DNA of 64,000 nucleotides. Origin: Verrucomicrobiales bacterium (GTDB taxonomy: Bacteria > Verrucomicrobiota > Verrucomicrobiia > Methylacidiphilales > JAAUTS01). The stretch spans positions 1 through 64,000 of the forward strand of contig JAIRPN010000005.1 of NCBI GenBank assembly GCA_031256975.1, in the 5' to 3' direction. Below, in pieces: positions 35,523-44,026 of the stretch. The translations under genes were made by a program, and so were the position numbers. Position 1 is the stretch's first letter, and every line of letters begins with the position of its first letter. The notes under the pieces are model-generated. The model saw only the letters and a program-made list of their open reading frames with translations. It had not been told where the DNA came from and made no database searches.

Positions 35523-36428
35523 TTAATCAATAACAACGGCTTCATTCATCAAGATCAGTTCATCGGCAAGCTGACCCACGCCCAGACAACCGCTTGCCGC
35601 CCGTTTTTCCAGCAAAGCCCTGACCACCGCCCCCTGTACAAAACGTTCCACGGTGTCCCGCAGGGGCCGCGCCCCGTACACCTTGTCAATGCCATGCCGC
35701 ACTAAAAACTCCAATACTTCCGGTTCGGGTTTCAGGTCGTAACCCAACAGCCTTAATCGCAACAGTTCTTCGTCAAGAGTCAGTTGGGCAATCTCCCGCT
35801 GCACCGGATAAGTCAGCTTGTTAAACACCTGCTTCTCATTGATACGGGCCACCAGTTCGGGCCGCAATTGGTCGTTCAGTACTTCAAGGACGTAGTTCTT
35901 CAAACGGGATTGCGGCAGATTCTGCACTTCCATCAAGTCCCGCGCCGCCAGGTTGGAGGTAAACACGATGTAAAAATTCGACAGGTCATGTCGTTTGTTT
36001 CTGCCCACGGTAATTCGTGCCGCATCCATCATTTGCAAAAAAACATCCATTATTTTCGGATGCGCCTTCTCCATCTCGTCAAATAGCAGGGTGCCTTTGC
36101 CCCATTTTGCCAGCACCTCCCCCAGTCGGCCCTCGTAACCGCTTTCATCGCCAATCAGGTTCTTGATCTGGTCGGCATGCTGGTACTCGGACATATCGAA
36201 ACGATGCAGGTATTCCTTTCCCAGTAGCAATTCGGTAAAAACCAAGGCCAGTTTGGTTTTCCCGACTCCGGTCGGCCCCAGGAATAGGAAACTCCCCTTC
36301 GACCTGCCTTGCGGTGTCAAGCCAAGTTCACCACGCTGCAAAACGCCAACGACAGGCGTAATCACCTGCTCCTGCCCGCGAATCCGGTGTTTTAATTCAG
36401 CCGCCAATGACAACAATTTTTCATTCAT
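35523..36428 (-). CDS. Single-domain ClpA/ClpB-type AAA+ ATPase
   Basis: 301 aa, corresponding to the second AAA+ module of ClpA/ClpB: Walker A GPTGVGKT, Walker B LLFDEMEKAH, sensor 1 FTSN, arginine-finger region and sensor 2 GARPLRD, then the small C-terminal domain. The N-domain, the first AAA+ module and the ClpB middle coiled coil are missing. It lies 3 bp after the coupling-protein gene, in the same direction, so it belongs to the transfer operon. A remodelling role for relaxosome or secreted protein is inferred. No ClpP-binding loop is obvious. Confidence 0.88.
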   Translation of the reverse strand: MNEKLLSLAAELKHRIRGQEQVITPVVGVLQRGELGLTPQGRSKGSFLFLGPTGVGKTKLALVFTELLLGKEYLHRFDMSEYQHADQIKNLIGDESGYEGRLGEVLAKWGKGTLLFDEMEKAHPKIMDVFLQMMDAARITVGRNKRHDLSNFYIVFTSNLAARDLMEVQNLPQSRLKNYVLEVLNDQLRPELVARINEKQVFNKLTYPVQREIAQLTLDEELLRLRLLGYDLKPEPEVLEFLVRHGIDKVYGARPLRDTVERFVQGAVVRALLEKRAASGCLGVGQLADELILMNEAVVID

Positions 36429-36431
36429 ATT

Positions 36432-37910
36432 TTAGCGCTCAGGTTGATACCAGTCGGAAATCTTCCCTTCCGGCGTAATCGGGGTTAAATTCATGCGCTT
36501 GTACCCAAGCTCGGCATGGCAAACCACCGCCTCGAACTTTTTGAAGCCCCGCAATACATACGGCTCGATGAAGGCTCTGATTTTTTTGGTGTAATTGTAG
36601 GCGCTGTGGCCGCGGGAATAGGCCCAGCTTTTTTCGATGATTTCCCGCTCACCGATGCGCTTGCTGGCCATCCTCGCCGATTCGTCGTCCGCCACTTGAA
36701 AGATGATTTCATTGGCCATGTTGACGAAAAAAACCTTGGCGTGCTTCGGATCTAAGGCTCCAAAAATCGAAGTATAAGCCTGGGTCGCCAGCACAATCGT
36801 CGCCTTGGCCTCGCGGATCACTCCCGCCATGCGGTGGTCGGCAAAGGCGGATTCAGCCCCGGTAATCACTTCCTGTCCCTCGTCGGCAAACAATACCAGT
36901 AAATTATCCTTCCGCCGCTCTGCCCCGGTCTTGTCAAAACGACATAAAACGTGAAAATAATACGACAATTTCATCATTGTGTTCACATACAGCCGCTCGG
37001 TCTGGAACTTCTGCGGCATGGCGATGCAGACAATCTTGCCCCGGTCAATCCGGTCAATGCTGAAATTGGGCTCGGAATTGCAAAACACTTCCGCGATGTC
37101 CCGGTCAAGGAAGTAGGCCAGATAATTCTGGATGGTGCCCTGCACCCCTCCCAACTGCTCGGGCGGTTGTCCCAGGTAATTGTCCCTGAGTTCGATCAGC
37201 AATTCCCGGCCTCTGGAACTGAGGTCGCGCTTTAACTCGTCAAGCACCACCGCCCGTTCCTCCTGGTCGAGCAGCAGGGAATAAGCGCCCGGAATAGTGC
37301 AAGCGTAATTCAAATGGCGTAATATTTTAAACGCCGTCTCAATGGCCAACTGTGCTTTGACGGTGAAAAACACGTTGCCTTTCGACGCACCGGGCGACAA
37401 AGACGAGGCCGTGTCCACGATGGTCTTGGCATAGGTCGAGGCGGGAATATCGGGGTTCCCGGTAAGATTGATGGTATATTTGGGCTGCCAATCATAGGGG
37501 GCGTCTGACGGCCTGACCTGCAACAAAATCAAATCCTCCTCGCGGCAAAAAAACCTCGCCATTCGCACCAGGATTTCCCAATAAAGCCCCTTCTGGTCGA
37601 GGCACACCGCCCCGAAATCCTTGACGTGCTTGAACAACTGGAAAGTGATGGCGTTGATGGCCGCCTGCGTTTTGCCCGATCCGGTCCTGCCGGTAATCAG
37701 CCAGCCGCGCACAAAATCTTCCAGCCGCCACTTCAACCCACCAAAACGCATGACGACCGGCCCCTTCGGGTGCGGGATCAGGTCAACCGTCAGCCAGCAG
37801 GCCAAGGCCAAAAACAACCACGGGATGCAGACCGCCGCCCCCTGAAATGCGCCTTGTGTCAGGTAAAATACCAGCAGCGAGGCGCTGACAATGAACCAGG
37901 TCATTCGCAT
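36432..37910 (-). CDS. VirD4/TraD-type coupling protein
   Basis: 492 aa. Two N-terminal membrane segments (about residues 4-22 and 27-43) precede a cytosolic ATPase with Walker A ITGRTGSGKTQ and Walker B LLVLFADEGQ; a later VLATQAYTSIFG is typical of the TraD/TraG motor. Coupling proteins bring the relaxase-DNA complex to a type IV channel. It sits between the relaxase operon and the ClpB-like ATPase. The ATG (37908-37910) overlaps the preceding gene's end. No other type IV secretion genes are present, so the element probably borrows a channel. Confidence 0.9.
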   Translation of the reverse strand: MRMTWFIVSASLLVFYLTQGAFQGAAVCIPWLFLALACWLTVDLIPHPKGPVVMRFGGLKWRLEDFVRGWLITGRTGSGKTQAAINAITFQLFKHVKDFGAVCLDQKGLYWEILVRMARFFCREEDLILLQVRPSDAPYDWQPKYTINLTGNPDIPASTYAKTIVDTASSLSPGASKGNVFFTVKAQLAIETAFKILRHLNYACTIPGAYSLLLDQEERAVVLDELKRDLSSRGRELLIELRDNYLGQPPEQLGGVQGTIQNYLAYFLDRDIAEVFCNSEPNFSIDRIDRGKIVCIAMPQKFQTERLYVNTMMKLSYYFHVLCRFDKTGAERRKDNLLVLFADEGQEVITGAESAFADHRMAGVIREAKATIVLATQAYTSIFGALDPKHAKVFFVNMANEIIFQVADDESARMASKRIGEREIIEKSWAYSRGHSAYNYTKKIRAFIEPYVLRGFKKFEAVVCHAELGYKRMNLTPITPEGKISDWYQPER

Positions 37911-38173
37911 TGCAACTCCCGGTATTTCGCCAGATATTGGAACAACTCGCCTTCAGGATCGCGCACCTCGGCCCTGTGCCCGCCGAAAAACACCACCGTG
38001 ATGTCCGGCACCGGCGAGTCGCCCACCATGTGTTCGGGTACGCGCAAAAAGCCGTCCACCTTGTCGGGGCAAAAAGCAAATTGACTGATAATAACCCAAC
38101 CGCGCACCGTCCTAAATGTGGACGGATTGGCGTTGAGCTTGGCGAGTTTGGCGGATGTGGGCACTAACGGCAT
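37901..38173 (-). CDS. Small protein of transfer operon (90 aa)
   Basis: 90 aa, soluble, no recognised domain. Its start overlaps the relaxase 3' end by 62 bp and its TGA overlaps the coupling-protein ATG region (stop at 37901, next start 37910). Tight packing on both sides supports it as a real, translationally coupled gene. Segments VDGFLRVPEHMVGDSPVPDI and RAEVRDPEGELFQYLAKY look protein-like. It could be a relaxosome or coupling-protein helper. The alternative is chance openness opposite nothing, which I find less likely. Confidence 0.6.
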   Translation of the reverse strand: MPLVPTSAKLAKLNANPSTFRTVRGWVIISQFAFCPDKVDGFLRVPEHMVGDSPVPDITVVFFGGHRAEVRDPEGELFQYLAKYRELQCE

Positions 38174-39242
38174 AACGAATCGGTTGGTAATAGGTTTGAT
38201 GGAGGTGGAAATAACGGGCGCGGCTGCGGAACAATCTTTGTTGCGACTGTCTCATCCGTCCCGCCAATGAAAATAAACTCATCGCCGCCGTGCAAAATTT
38301 TCTGACCTGCGGCGGTTCCAGCGGCAGCGGATTGGCCATGCCCGCCAGTGCGGCGGCGGCGTTGCGCAGCAGGGTTCTTTGCCCGTGAAACTGGCGGGAA
38401 TGATGGCGGACTTGGCGGTGCTTCCGCTTCAGTTCGTCGTAAGCCTTCCGGTTCTCCCGACCCGGCAGGGGCGGCGGCAGCTTGGCCTTGAGATAAAAAT
38501 AATCGGCGGCGTTGCGCTGCTGCTTCAACTGTTCCAGCAGCCGTTCCCGCTCGGCAAAGGTCGAGAAGGATTTTGCCAGTTTTCCGTTCTCCCGCTCGCA
38601 GATCTTCTTCAAAAAGCCCAACTGGTTCTTCTGCCCGTTGGCAATTTGTTTCCCGCCCAGTTGGTCGCTTAACCCGACATAATTCAACCGTTCGCTGCGC
38701 GGGCAAACGGCGATATGGGCGTGCAAATTATCGGTGTCATGGTGCAGGCCGTAGGCGTAGCCGACCGAGTCCCCGGCATGGAATTTTTCCCGGAATTCCT
38801 TCATCACCAGCCGCACCCGCTCATGCAATACCGTGTCGGGATTGATGCCGTATTTGACCAGCAAATCGTGTTGTTCCCGCGACATGGAAAGCACAAAACG
38901 GTGCTGCACAATACCGCGCGGCGCACCCGCTTTTTTCAAGTGCTGCTGCCAGTTTTTCAGCAAACGCCGCTTGACTTCATCCTTCGGCAGATTGGCCGGC
39001 GCGGTGAAAGTTCCGTCCGGATTTTGCGCTACCGCCCGGTGAAAAAAGCCGCCGACATGCACCCGTCCGAGGTTGTCCTTGTCAGCGTAATCGTTGAATT
39101 GTTGCAACTTCTCACCGATGGTTTTGATCTCGGCTTTTTGTCGTTGCTGCCGCTGCTTTTCCGGCGAAGTCTCGTCCAGATAGTTAATCCGAATCGCGGA
39201 ACGCCAGGTCTTTTTTTTGACAATCATTATCCCGTTTTTCAT
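38112..39242 (-). CDS. Relaxase (MobA/MobL-like, MOBP type)
   Basis: 376 aa. The metal-binding motif GLHHDTDNLHAHIAV gives the HxDxxNxHxH pattern of MOBP relaxases. N-terminal Tyr in INYLDE may be the nicking residue, though another is possible. It would cut one strand at oriT and lead it into the recipient. The C-terminal half is Arg/Gln-rich and likely helical. The ATG overlaps the accessory gene's TGA (ATGA), and oriT-like DNA lies just upstream of that gene. It is shorter than RP4 TraI, in line with a mobilizable element. Confidence 0.87.
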   Translation of the reverse strand: MKNGIMIVKKKTWRSAIRINYLDETSPEKQRQQRQKAEIKTIGEKLQQFNDYADKDNLGRVHVGGFFHRAVAQNPDGTFTAPANLPKDEVKRRLLKNWQQHLKKAGAPRGIVQHRFVLSMSREQHDLLVKYGINPDTVLHERVRLVMKEFREKFHAGDSVGYAYGLHHDTDNLHAHIAVCPRSERLNYVGLSDQLGGKQIANGQKNQLGFLKKICERENGKLAKSFSTFAERERLLEQLKQQRNAADYFYLKAKLPPPLPGRENRKAYDELKRKHRQVRHHSRQFHGQRTLLRNAAAALAGMANPLPLEPPQVRKFCTAAMSLFSLAGRMRQSQQRLFRSRARYFHLHQTYYQPIRYAVSAHIRQTRQAQRQSVHI

Positions 39243-39490
39243 TGGGTCAATTCCTCCAGTTTGTGGTTGAAAATTTGCAACAATTTCTCCAGCCGCACGC
39301 TGACTTTGTCCGGTTCGCCGTTGCGGAGGCGCTCCGCATAATGCTCAATCGCCTGCTCGCAAACGGCCTTGCGGGTCCTGCCGATTTGCCGCGCCAGTTG
39401 TTCCAACAGCCCACAGCTTTCTGCGGAAATCACCACATGTTTTTTAATCCTTACTGTGTCCATAGGCTTGCTAGTCTTGAGTTTTTTCAT
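39239..39490 (-). CDS. Ribbon-helix-helix relaxosome accessory protein
   Basis: 83 aa. The start at 39490 gives MKKLKTSKPMDTVRIKKHVV, then ESCGLLEQLARQIGRTRKAVCEQAIEHYAERL, the beta-strand and two helices of a ribbon-helix-helix protein, with an extra helix. Position and size fit MobC/TraJ-like accessory proteins that bind oriT and help the relaxase nick. A palindrome that could be its site lies 63-84 bp upstream. Upstream in-frame starts exist but run into that palindrome. Confidence 0.7.
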   Translation of the reverse strand: MKKLKTSKPMDTVRIKKHVVISAESCGLLEQLARQIGRTRKAVCEQAIEHYAERLRNGEPDKVSVRLEKLLQIFNHKLEELTQ

Positions 39491-39519
39491 GGTCAAAGCC
39501 ACCTTGGGTGGCGGCGTGG

Positions 39520-39590
39520 CGGTAGTAGTTTTCCCCCGGAAAACTACGCTCTGTAAAAAAGTTAACTTTTTTACTATCCTGCGTTCCGAA
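39520..39590. other. Candidate origin of transfer (oriT)
   Basis: Three signals are packed together: a 10-bp hairpin with 3-nt loop (39525-39534 with 39538-39547), a perfect 22-bp palindrome centred on GTTAAC (39553-39574), and immediately after it TATCCTGC (39575-39582), which matches the IncP-type nic consensus YATCCTGY. The genes beside it are an accessory protein and a MOBP-like relaxase. Further small hairpins follow to about 39770. Cleavage at the G/C step is inferred from the consensus. Confidence 0.55.
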
Positions 39591-39778
39591 AAAAGCGGTC
39601 TTGCCACGTTTTCGGCCTTCCTCCATGACGCTAACCGTCAAGCCCCCGGCTTGGTGGTTTGGGTCATGCAAACTGGTTCTGCCGGGCAACACGCCCGACC
39701 ATCGCAGCGGTTCGGCGTAGTCCACTAAGCCGGACCCGGAGACAGATCGGGGATGTTGTGCGGGGCTGGCACACTGCC
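39591..39778. other. Intergenic between oriT candidate and primase gene
   Basis: Several short GC-rich hairpins, for example CAAGCCCCCGGCTTG near 39636, and GCCGGGC/GCCCG arms near 39680. Probably extended oriT or the end of the primase gene. The open frame crossing this region from 40031 overlaps the primase gene in another frame and is not supported. Confidence 0.35.
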
Positions 39779-40753
39779 TCATGGCGTTATCCTCATCGCC
39801 GGCGTTTGCCGGTTTTGCACATAAAGCTGGCGTAATTCGAGGTTCCAGTCCTTCAGTTTGGGCGGCTGGTTCTTGAGGTTGAATCCCGTCCATTCCGCCG
39901 TATCCTCCCACGCTTTTTGATACCCCTTCTCCCCCGCCGCGTCGTTGTCCAAGGCAACGATAAACAACGACTGCGGGCGGTTTGAATAGACCGTTCGCAT
40001 CAGTTCCAGCGGCACATAATTGCCCGCGCAACTGACCACCGCCTGTTTGTTGGACTGCCCGGTTATCGCGTAATAACTCAGCGCGTCTATCGGACTTTCC
40101 ACGGCGGTAATCCAGTTCGCCTCCGCCAAATTTCCCACGGTGAACCAGGCGTTTTTCTTGTCACCAAGGGTCTGCCGGAATACCGCCTGCGGCAGACAAT
40201 CCCGCAGCGAGGCTCCCCATACATGACCGCTCCAGGAACGATGCAAAAACACCATGGCGGGAGCGGGATAGCCCTCATAATTGCGGTGATCGTTGGCGTA
40301 AATGAGGCCCTGTTCGTGCAATTCATCCACCAGTTTTGACGGCAGATGACGGCCATCAATGAGATATTTTCTGACTTTCGGCCAGGCTTTTTTGCTGCGT
40401 CCCTGCACCGTCAGCAGCGTTTCAAACGAAACTTTTTCCTCCTTCGGCGAGACTGCTACCGGGAAGGAATATTGCCGCTCAATCTGCTCCCGACTGCCTC
40501 CCAGCCAAGCCACCGCCGCGTTAAAATCGCAGCCCCGAATGTGTTTTACCAAGTCAATCGCCCCACCGCCCCCGGTGCCATTCTTGTGGTCGAAAAATCT
40601 TTCCCCATTGATATTGATGGCGAACTTTTTATCACGGTACATCACCGCCCCGCCCTCGCGTTTTCCTGTCAGTCCCAGTTGTCCGGCCACCTGGTTCAGC
40701 GGCAAGTTCCGCAATCGGTCAATCGCTTCGTTTGGTTTGTTTTTGATCAACAT
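39779..40753 (-). CDS. Toprim-domain primase-like protein
   Basis: 324 aa. The first 90 residues resemble a DUF3991-like zinc/primase N-terminus (ERFFDHKNGTGGGGAIDLVKH is typical of plasmid primases). The C-terminal half is a toprim domain: AVESPIDALSYY gives the Glu, ALDNDAAGEKG gives DxD. Such proteins on mobile elements prime the transferred strand or aid replication. The catalytic residues are intact. It is upstream of the oriT candidate, in the same direction as the transfer genes. Confidence 0.85.
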   Translation of the reverse strand: MLIKNKPNEAIDRLRNLPLNQVAGQLGLTGKREGGAVMYRDKKFAININGERFFDHKNGTGGGGAIDLVKHIRGCDFNAAVAWLGGSREQIERQYSFPVAVSPKEEKVSFETLLTVQGRSKKAWPKVRKYLIDGRHLPSKLVDELHEQGLIYANDHRNYEGYPAPAMVFLHRSWSGHVWGASLRDCLPQAVFRQTLGDKKNAWFTVGNLAEANWITAVESPIDALSYYAITGQSNKQAVVSCAGNYVPLELMRTVYSNRPQSLFIVALDNDAAGEKGYQKAWEDTAEWTGFNLKNQPPKLKDWNLELRQLYVQNRQTPAMRITP

Positions 40754-40771
40754 GGAGTCCTCGTTTCCTTT

Positions 40772-42148
40772 CTAAACACCGAGCCGGTTGGCTTTGATTT
40801 TCTGCGTCTCGGCTGGCTTGGCCGTGATACTTTGCAAACGCTGCAACAGGTTGGTTTGTTCCTGGTAATTCAAATTCTCCAGCGGGTAATAGTCCCGGTA
40901 CCGGGCATCCTGCAGGTACAGCCCGACTTTCCTGACTTCCAGACGATATTCGCCGCCGTTGACAGGCAACACCCACTTACCCCCGGCATACTCACCGAGC
41001 AACGTGTCGGCCCGCTCCTTGCTGTCCGCCACAGTCAAAACACCGGTCGGCCTGCCTTCCGTCATGCGGCAGACGGCGTACCGGTTATATTTATCAATGG
41101 GTAAAAGGGTCAGGTCGTCCACGCCGCCGACCCCGGCGACTATGCCGTGCTTCTCAAATTCAGGTTTCAACCGGCTGAAATTCTTCCTGATATATTCGGC
41201 CAGTTTTTCGCCGGTGATCTTGTGCAGCAGGTTGTTACGGTTGCGGGTCAGTTCGCCCGCCGTGCTCCATGCCTCATAGTGGTTGTTGGTCAACAGGCAG
41301 CGCCGCCCCTGCGGGTCGGTCACGGCAAATTTCACCGTGGTGGCGGGGCAGATTTCATAGGTCTGGTGGCGGTCGGTCAGGCGTTTGGCAAGGCGGATCA
41401 GGCGGGCCGCCGCCAGACTTCTGGCCGCCACAAAGTGCTGCACCCCGTCCCGGTTCCCAACCAAAAAGTATTTGCTGCCGGCCAACTGGTCGCCGAGTGG
41501 TGGGATGGATAACAAGGAACCGTCTTTGCCGACCGCCGCCAGCAGGGCGTCCCGGTCGTCGTTCCGCACAATCTCACAACGGTAACGACCCGGCCCGGCC
41601 TTGATTTCCTCGTAACAGGAAGATAACTCCAAGGCTGGGCTCAGGACGGTCTTGGGGATTTTTAGCAGGGTTTGTTTTAATTCCTCGTCCGCGTGGGCCG
41701 TGCCCAGCAAGCCCTTCAACATGGGGCGGATTTCCTCCCGTATCTGTGGGTTGGCGACCAGAAAGATCCGGGCTTTTTCCACCGCCTCCCGGTACCTCGG
41801 CAGGATGGCATCAAGTTCCCTTCTTAGGGCATGGATTTGCTTCTGAAGTGCCCACCAATCGTTGTATTTGGCATAGGCTCCCTGCGGGGCTTCAATCGTT
41901 TTCCCCTCGTGAATGCGATAACGTTTGGCGGTTGATGGTTCCGCAATACGGGACAATGATTCACCCAGAATATACTGGTAACGGTGCAATTCCGGTAAAA
42001 TTTCCCGGTAATGGGCCAGCCGCCGCGCATAGGTAGCATAAGCGACCCAGGCCCCGTCCGCACAGGCTATCTTCGTGCCGGTATCGTTGATCCGGTACCG
42101 TTTGCAATCATCCTGGCGCAGCAGCTTTCTAAATACATTGTTTTCCAT
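40772..42148 (-). CDS. Large protein of mobile element, unknown function
   Basis: 458 aa, soluble, no membrane segment. The first 190 residues are rich in charged helices (possible coiled coil around RELDAILPRYREAVEK); the C-terminal half is mixed alpha/beta with pairs such as RYRINDTGTKIACADG and AKRYRIHEGKTIEAPQG suggesting a repeated small beta element. No motif is recognised. It precedes the primase gene by 18 bp and is surely part of the same operon, as the first gene after the divergent promoter region at 42149-42324. Confidence 0.8.
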   Translation of the reverse strand: MENNVFRKLLRQDDCKRYRINDTGTKIACADGAWVAYATYARRLAHYREILPELHRYQYILGESLSRIAEPSTAKRYRIHEGKTIEAPQGAYAKYNDWWALQKQIHALRRELDAILPRYREAVEKARIFLVANPQIREEIRPMLKGLLGTAHADEELKQTLLKIPKTVLSPALELSSCYEEIKAGPGRYRCEIVRNDDRDALLAAVGKDGSLLSIPPLGDQLAGSKYFLVGNRDGVQHFVAARSLAAARLIRLAKRLTDRHQTYEICPATTVKFAVTDPQGRRCLLTNNHYEAWSTAGELTRNRNNLLHKITGEKLAEYIRKNFSRLKPEFEKHGIVAGVGGVDDLTLLPIDKYNRYAVCRMTEGRPTGVLTVADSKERADTLLGEYAGGKWVLPVNGGEYRLEVRKVGLYLQDARYRDYYPLENLNYQEQTNLLQRLQSITAKPAETQKIKANRLGV

Positions 42149-42324
42149 TGTTACCCAATGGAATCACAGCTTGCCGGTTCCGTCAATAGGGCCGGGAAAT
42201 TTTGCCCGTATTTGCCTGGTGCCGAGCGAATTACGAACGGGTTAAATTCCCCATTCAAACAAAAAAACACTATCAATTGCCCACACTTGGACTATGTGAT
42301 ATAGGATAGTTAAATTGATTTTTT

Positions 42325-42960
42325 ATGCGGCAATTTGACGACACCAGAAGATTGGGACTGGAACTGGCCGGTCATCTCAATGAAAAATTTGCTCCCCTGG
42401 CTTGGCATGCAGACCATTCCTCACAGACCAATTCCTCCACCAGGGCTTTCTGGGATTTTGAACTGGTCTTGAGTTGTTCTGACAAAATCACCGAGCGCAA
42501 GCTGCTCAATCATTCGTTGTCCGAGTTTTTCCGGCAGCAAAACAGCGCTCCCAACGGTTTTGATTATTCACGGGTATGGTTCACCCTGGAGCCGGAAAAT
42601 CTGCTGAAAATCTATTATCGTTCCACCCAAAAATTGCTGACTGCCGAGGAACAGGAGATAGTCCGTGATGAACAGTTCAAGGAATTTATTGATCGGGTCA
42701 TTCGGGAACTGGACCGTTTGGAAGACCGCAACGACCTCATGGGATACAACATCGGCAAATTTAATGCCAAGCCCAGAGGCCAGTCTTTCGGCTTGGAATG
42801 CTGGCAAACCAATGAAACCATCATGGAGGCAAATATCCGCAATTGGGTTACTCCGCTTATAGCCAATACGCCTTTCTCTTATGAAATCCGTAATTTTATG
42901 ACCGACATCGAGGGAAACAGCGTGCAGGCTGAGTTATACTTTTGGGAGCAAGCAACCTAA
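42325..42960 (+). CDS. Hypothetical protein, 211 aa
   Basis: The only rightward gene inside the element. Soluble; mixed composition with a middle helix-rich part (QFKEFIDRVIRELDRLEDRND). No family recognised. It is divergent from the 458-aa gene across about 175 bp and converges with the nucleotidyltransferase pair, ending 4 bp before that operon's last stop. Upstream, TTGGAC near 42291 could be a -35 box, but the -10 is unclear, and no ribosome binding site precedes the ATG. Cargo or element regulator are both possible. Confidence 0.7.
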   Translation: MRQFDDTRRLGLELAGHLNEKFAPLAWHADHSSQTNSSTRAFWDFELVLSCSDKITERKLLNHSLSEFFRQQNSAPNGFDYSRVWFTLEPENLLKIYYRSTQKLLTAEEQEIVRDEQFKEFIDRVIRELDRLEDRNDLMGYNIGKFNAKPRGQSFGLECWQTNETIMEANIRNWVTPLIANTPFSYEIRNFMTDIEGNSVQAELYFWEQAT

Positions 42961-42964
42961 CCGT

Positions 42965-44026
42965 CTAATCTGACAACAAACCGTCATACAAATTGTTGCC
43001 GATGCCCTTCGTCAAATTGGATAAAAAATTTAGCCCAACTACCGTGTTGCTTCCGTCAATGCCGATCTGCTTGAGCAACATCGGAGAAACGGATTCCGTG
43101 AGTTTTTTCTGCTCAACCACCAGCAACAGCGGATCGACATGGCTCCATTTGTCATCACCAGCCAGTTTCCATACCTGGGTCAGCAAATTAAACAATGCGG
43201 GCCAGTCAATCCATTGCGGTACCAAGTCAGAAGACGGCTGCGCATACAAAAAATTCCATTCCTTGGTCAGCAGAAATTGTTTTTCCCGGCCGGGCATCCG
43301 GGAACGGATTTGCCCGGATACTTCCATTTCATTCAGGCAGTCCTGGATGGTTTTCCTGAAAAAGTAGGTTTCCTTGGCAATGGCCGCCGGATGTGCTTCA
43401 TCGTGAGTCAGCAGATAATTCATCACCTCGGCCCTGGCATTCACCCCGAATAGTGCACGCAACTTGACCAATAAACACGCCGGCAGGTTGTCCAAGGGGC
43501 GCAAACTCTTGGTTGAGCGCACATACGGAGACCGGGATAATCCGTATTTTTGGAAACGGTAATCCACGCTGCCAAAGTGGGGTGCCGATTCTCCCGTTTT
43601 TAACTTGAACAACGGTTCCACTTGCAACCGGCCGATATATTGCTCAACCAGTTCCTGTACCGACTGCCATTTCTTCAAGATGGCCTTTTCCCCCAGTAAT
43701 TCCGCACAGGCCGCCAATACCCGGTCATCCCCAAACCGGGGATATTTTTTGCGCACGTTGCCCAGTCGCTGCATATTGAGCAAGTTGCCGTGGCTCAACA
43801 GCCAATCCAGCATTTCGTCAAACAACCGTGCGTCATATCTGGCAAACACCGTGCTGAACAGCAGCAACGCTTCCGGGTCAATGATCGGGCGGTCGGTGGA
43901 ATAAACTGCTCCGCTTACCCCCAAGGCCGACCACTGCCGCCAAAGCAGATTAAGCATCCCCTCCAAAAAGAGCCGTTTGGAGTCGGGAGACAAATTAAAA
44001 GGTGAGTTGGGAAATAATCCGTTCAT
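42965..44026 (-). CDS. Partner of nucleotidyltransferase, putative winged-helix protein
   Basis: 353 aa. The centre (LVKLRALFGVNARAEVMNYLLTHDEAHPAAIAKETYFFRKTIQDCLNEMEVSG) has the helix-turn-helix plus wing pattern of a winged-helix domain that follows a regulatory helical region. The start overlaps the upstream nucleotidyltransferase gene by 32 bp, so the two are co-translated. A winged-helix protein paired with a nucleotidyltransferase recalls AbiE-type toxin-antitoxin systems, in which the winged-helix protein is antitoxin and repressor. Here the order is nucleotidyltransferase first, and the protein is larger than AbiEi, so the analogy is loose. Confidence 0.7.
   Translation of the reverse strand: MNGLFPNSPFNLSPDSKRLFLEGMLNLLWRQWSALGVSGAVYSTDRPIIDPEALLLFSTVFARYDARLFDEMLDWLLSHGNLLNMQRLGNVRKKYPRFGDDRVLAACAELLGEKAILKKWQSVQELVEQYIGRLQVEPLFKLKTGESAPHFGSVDYRFQKYGLSRSPYVRSTKSLRPLDNLPACLLVKLRALFGVNARAEVMNYLLTHDEAHPAAIAKETYFFRKTIQDCLNEMEVSGQIRSRMPGREKQFLLTKEWNFLYAQPSSDLVPQWIDWPALFNLLTQVWKLAGDDKWSHVDPLLLVVEQKKLTESVSPMLLKQIGIDGSNTVVGLNFLSNLTKGIGNNLYDGLLSD

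Noticed and set aside
39471-40031. 186-codon leftward frame across the oriT candidate
   Set aside because: Overlaps the primase gene in another frame and runs through hairpins; no support.
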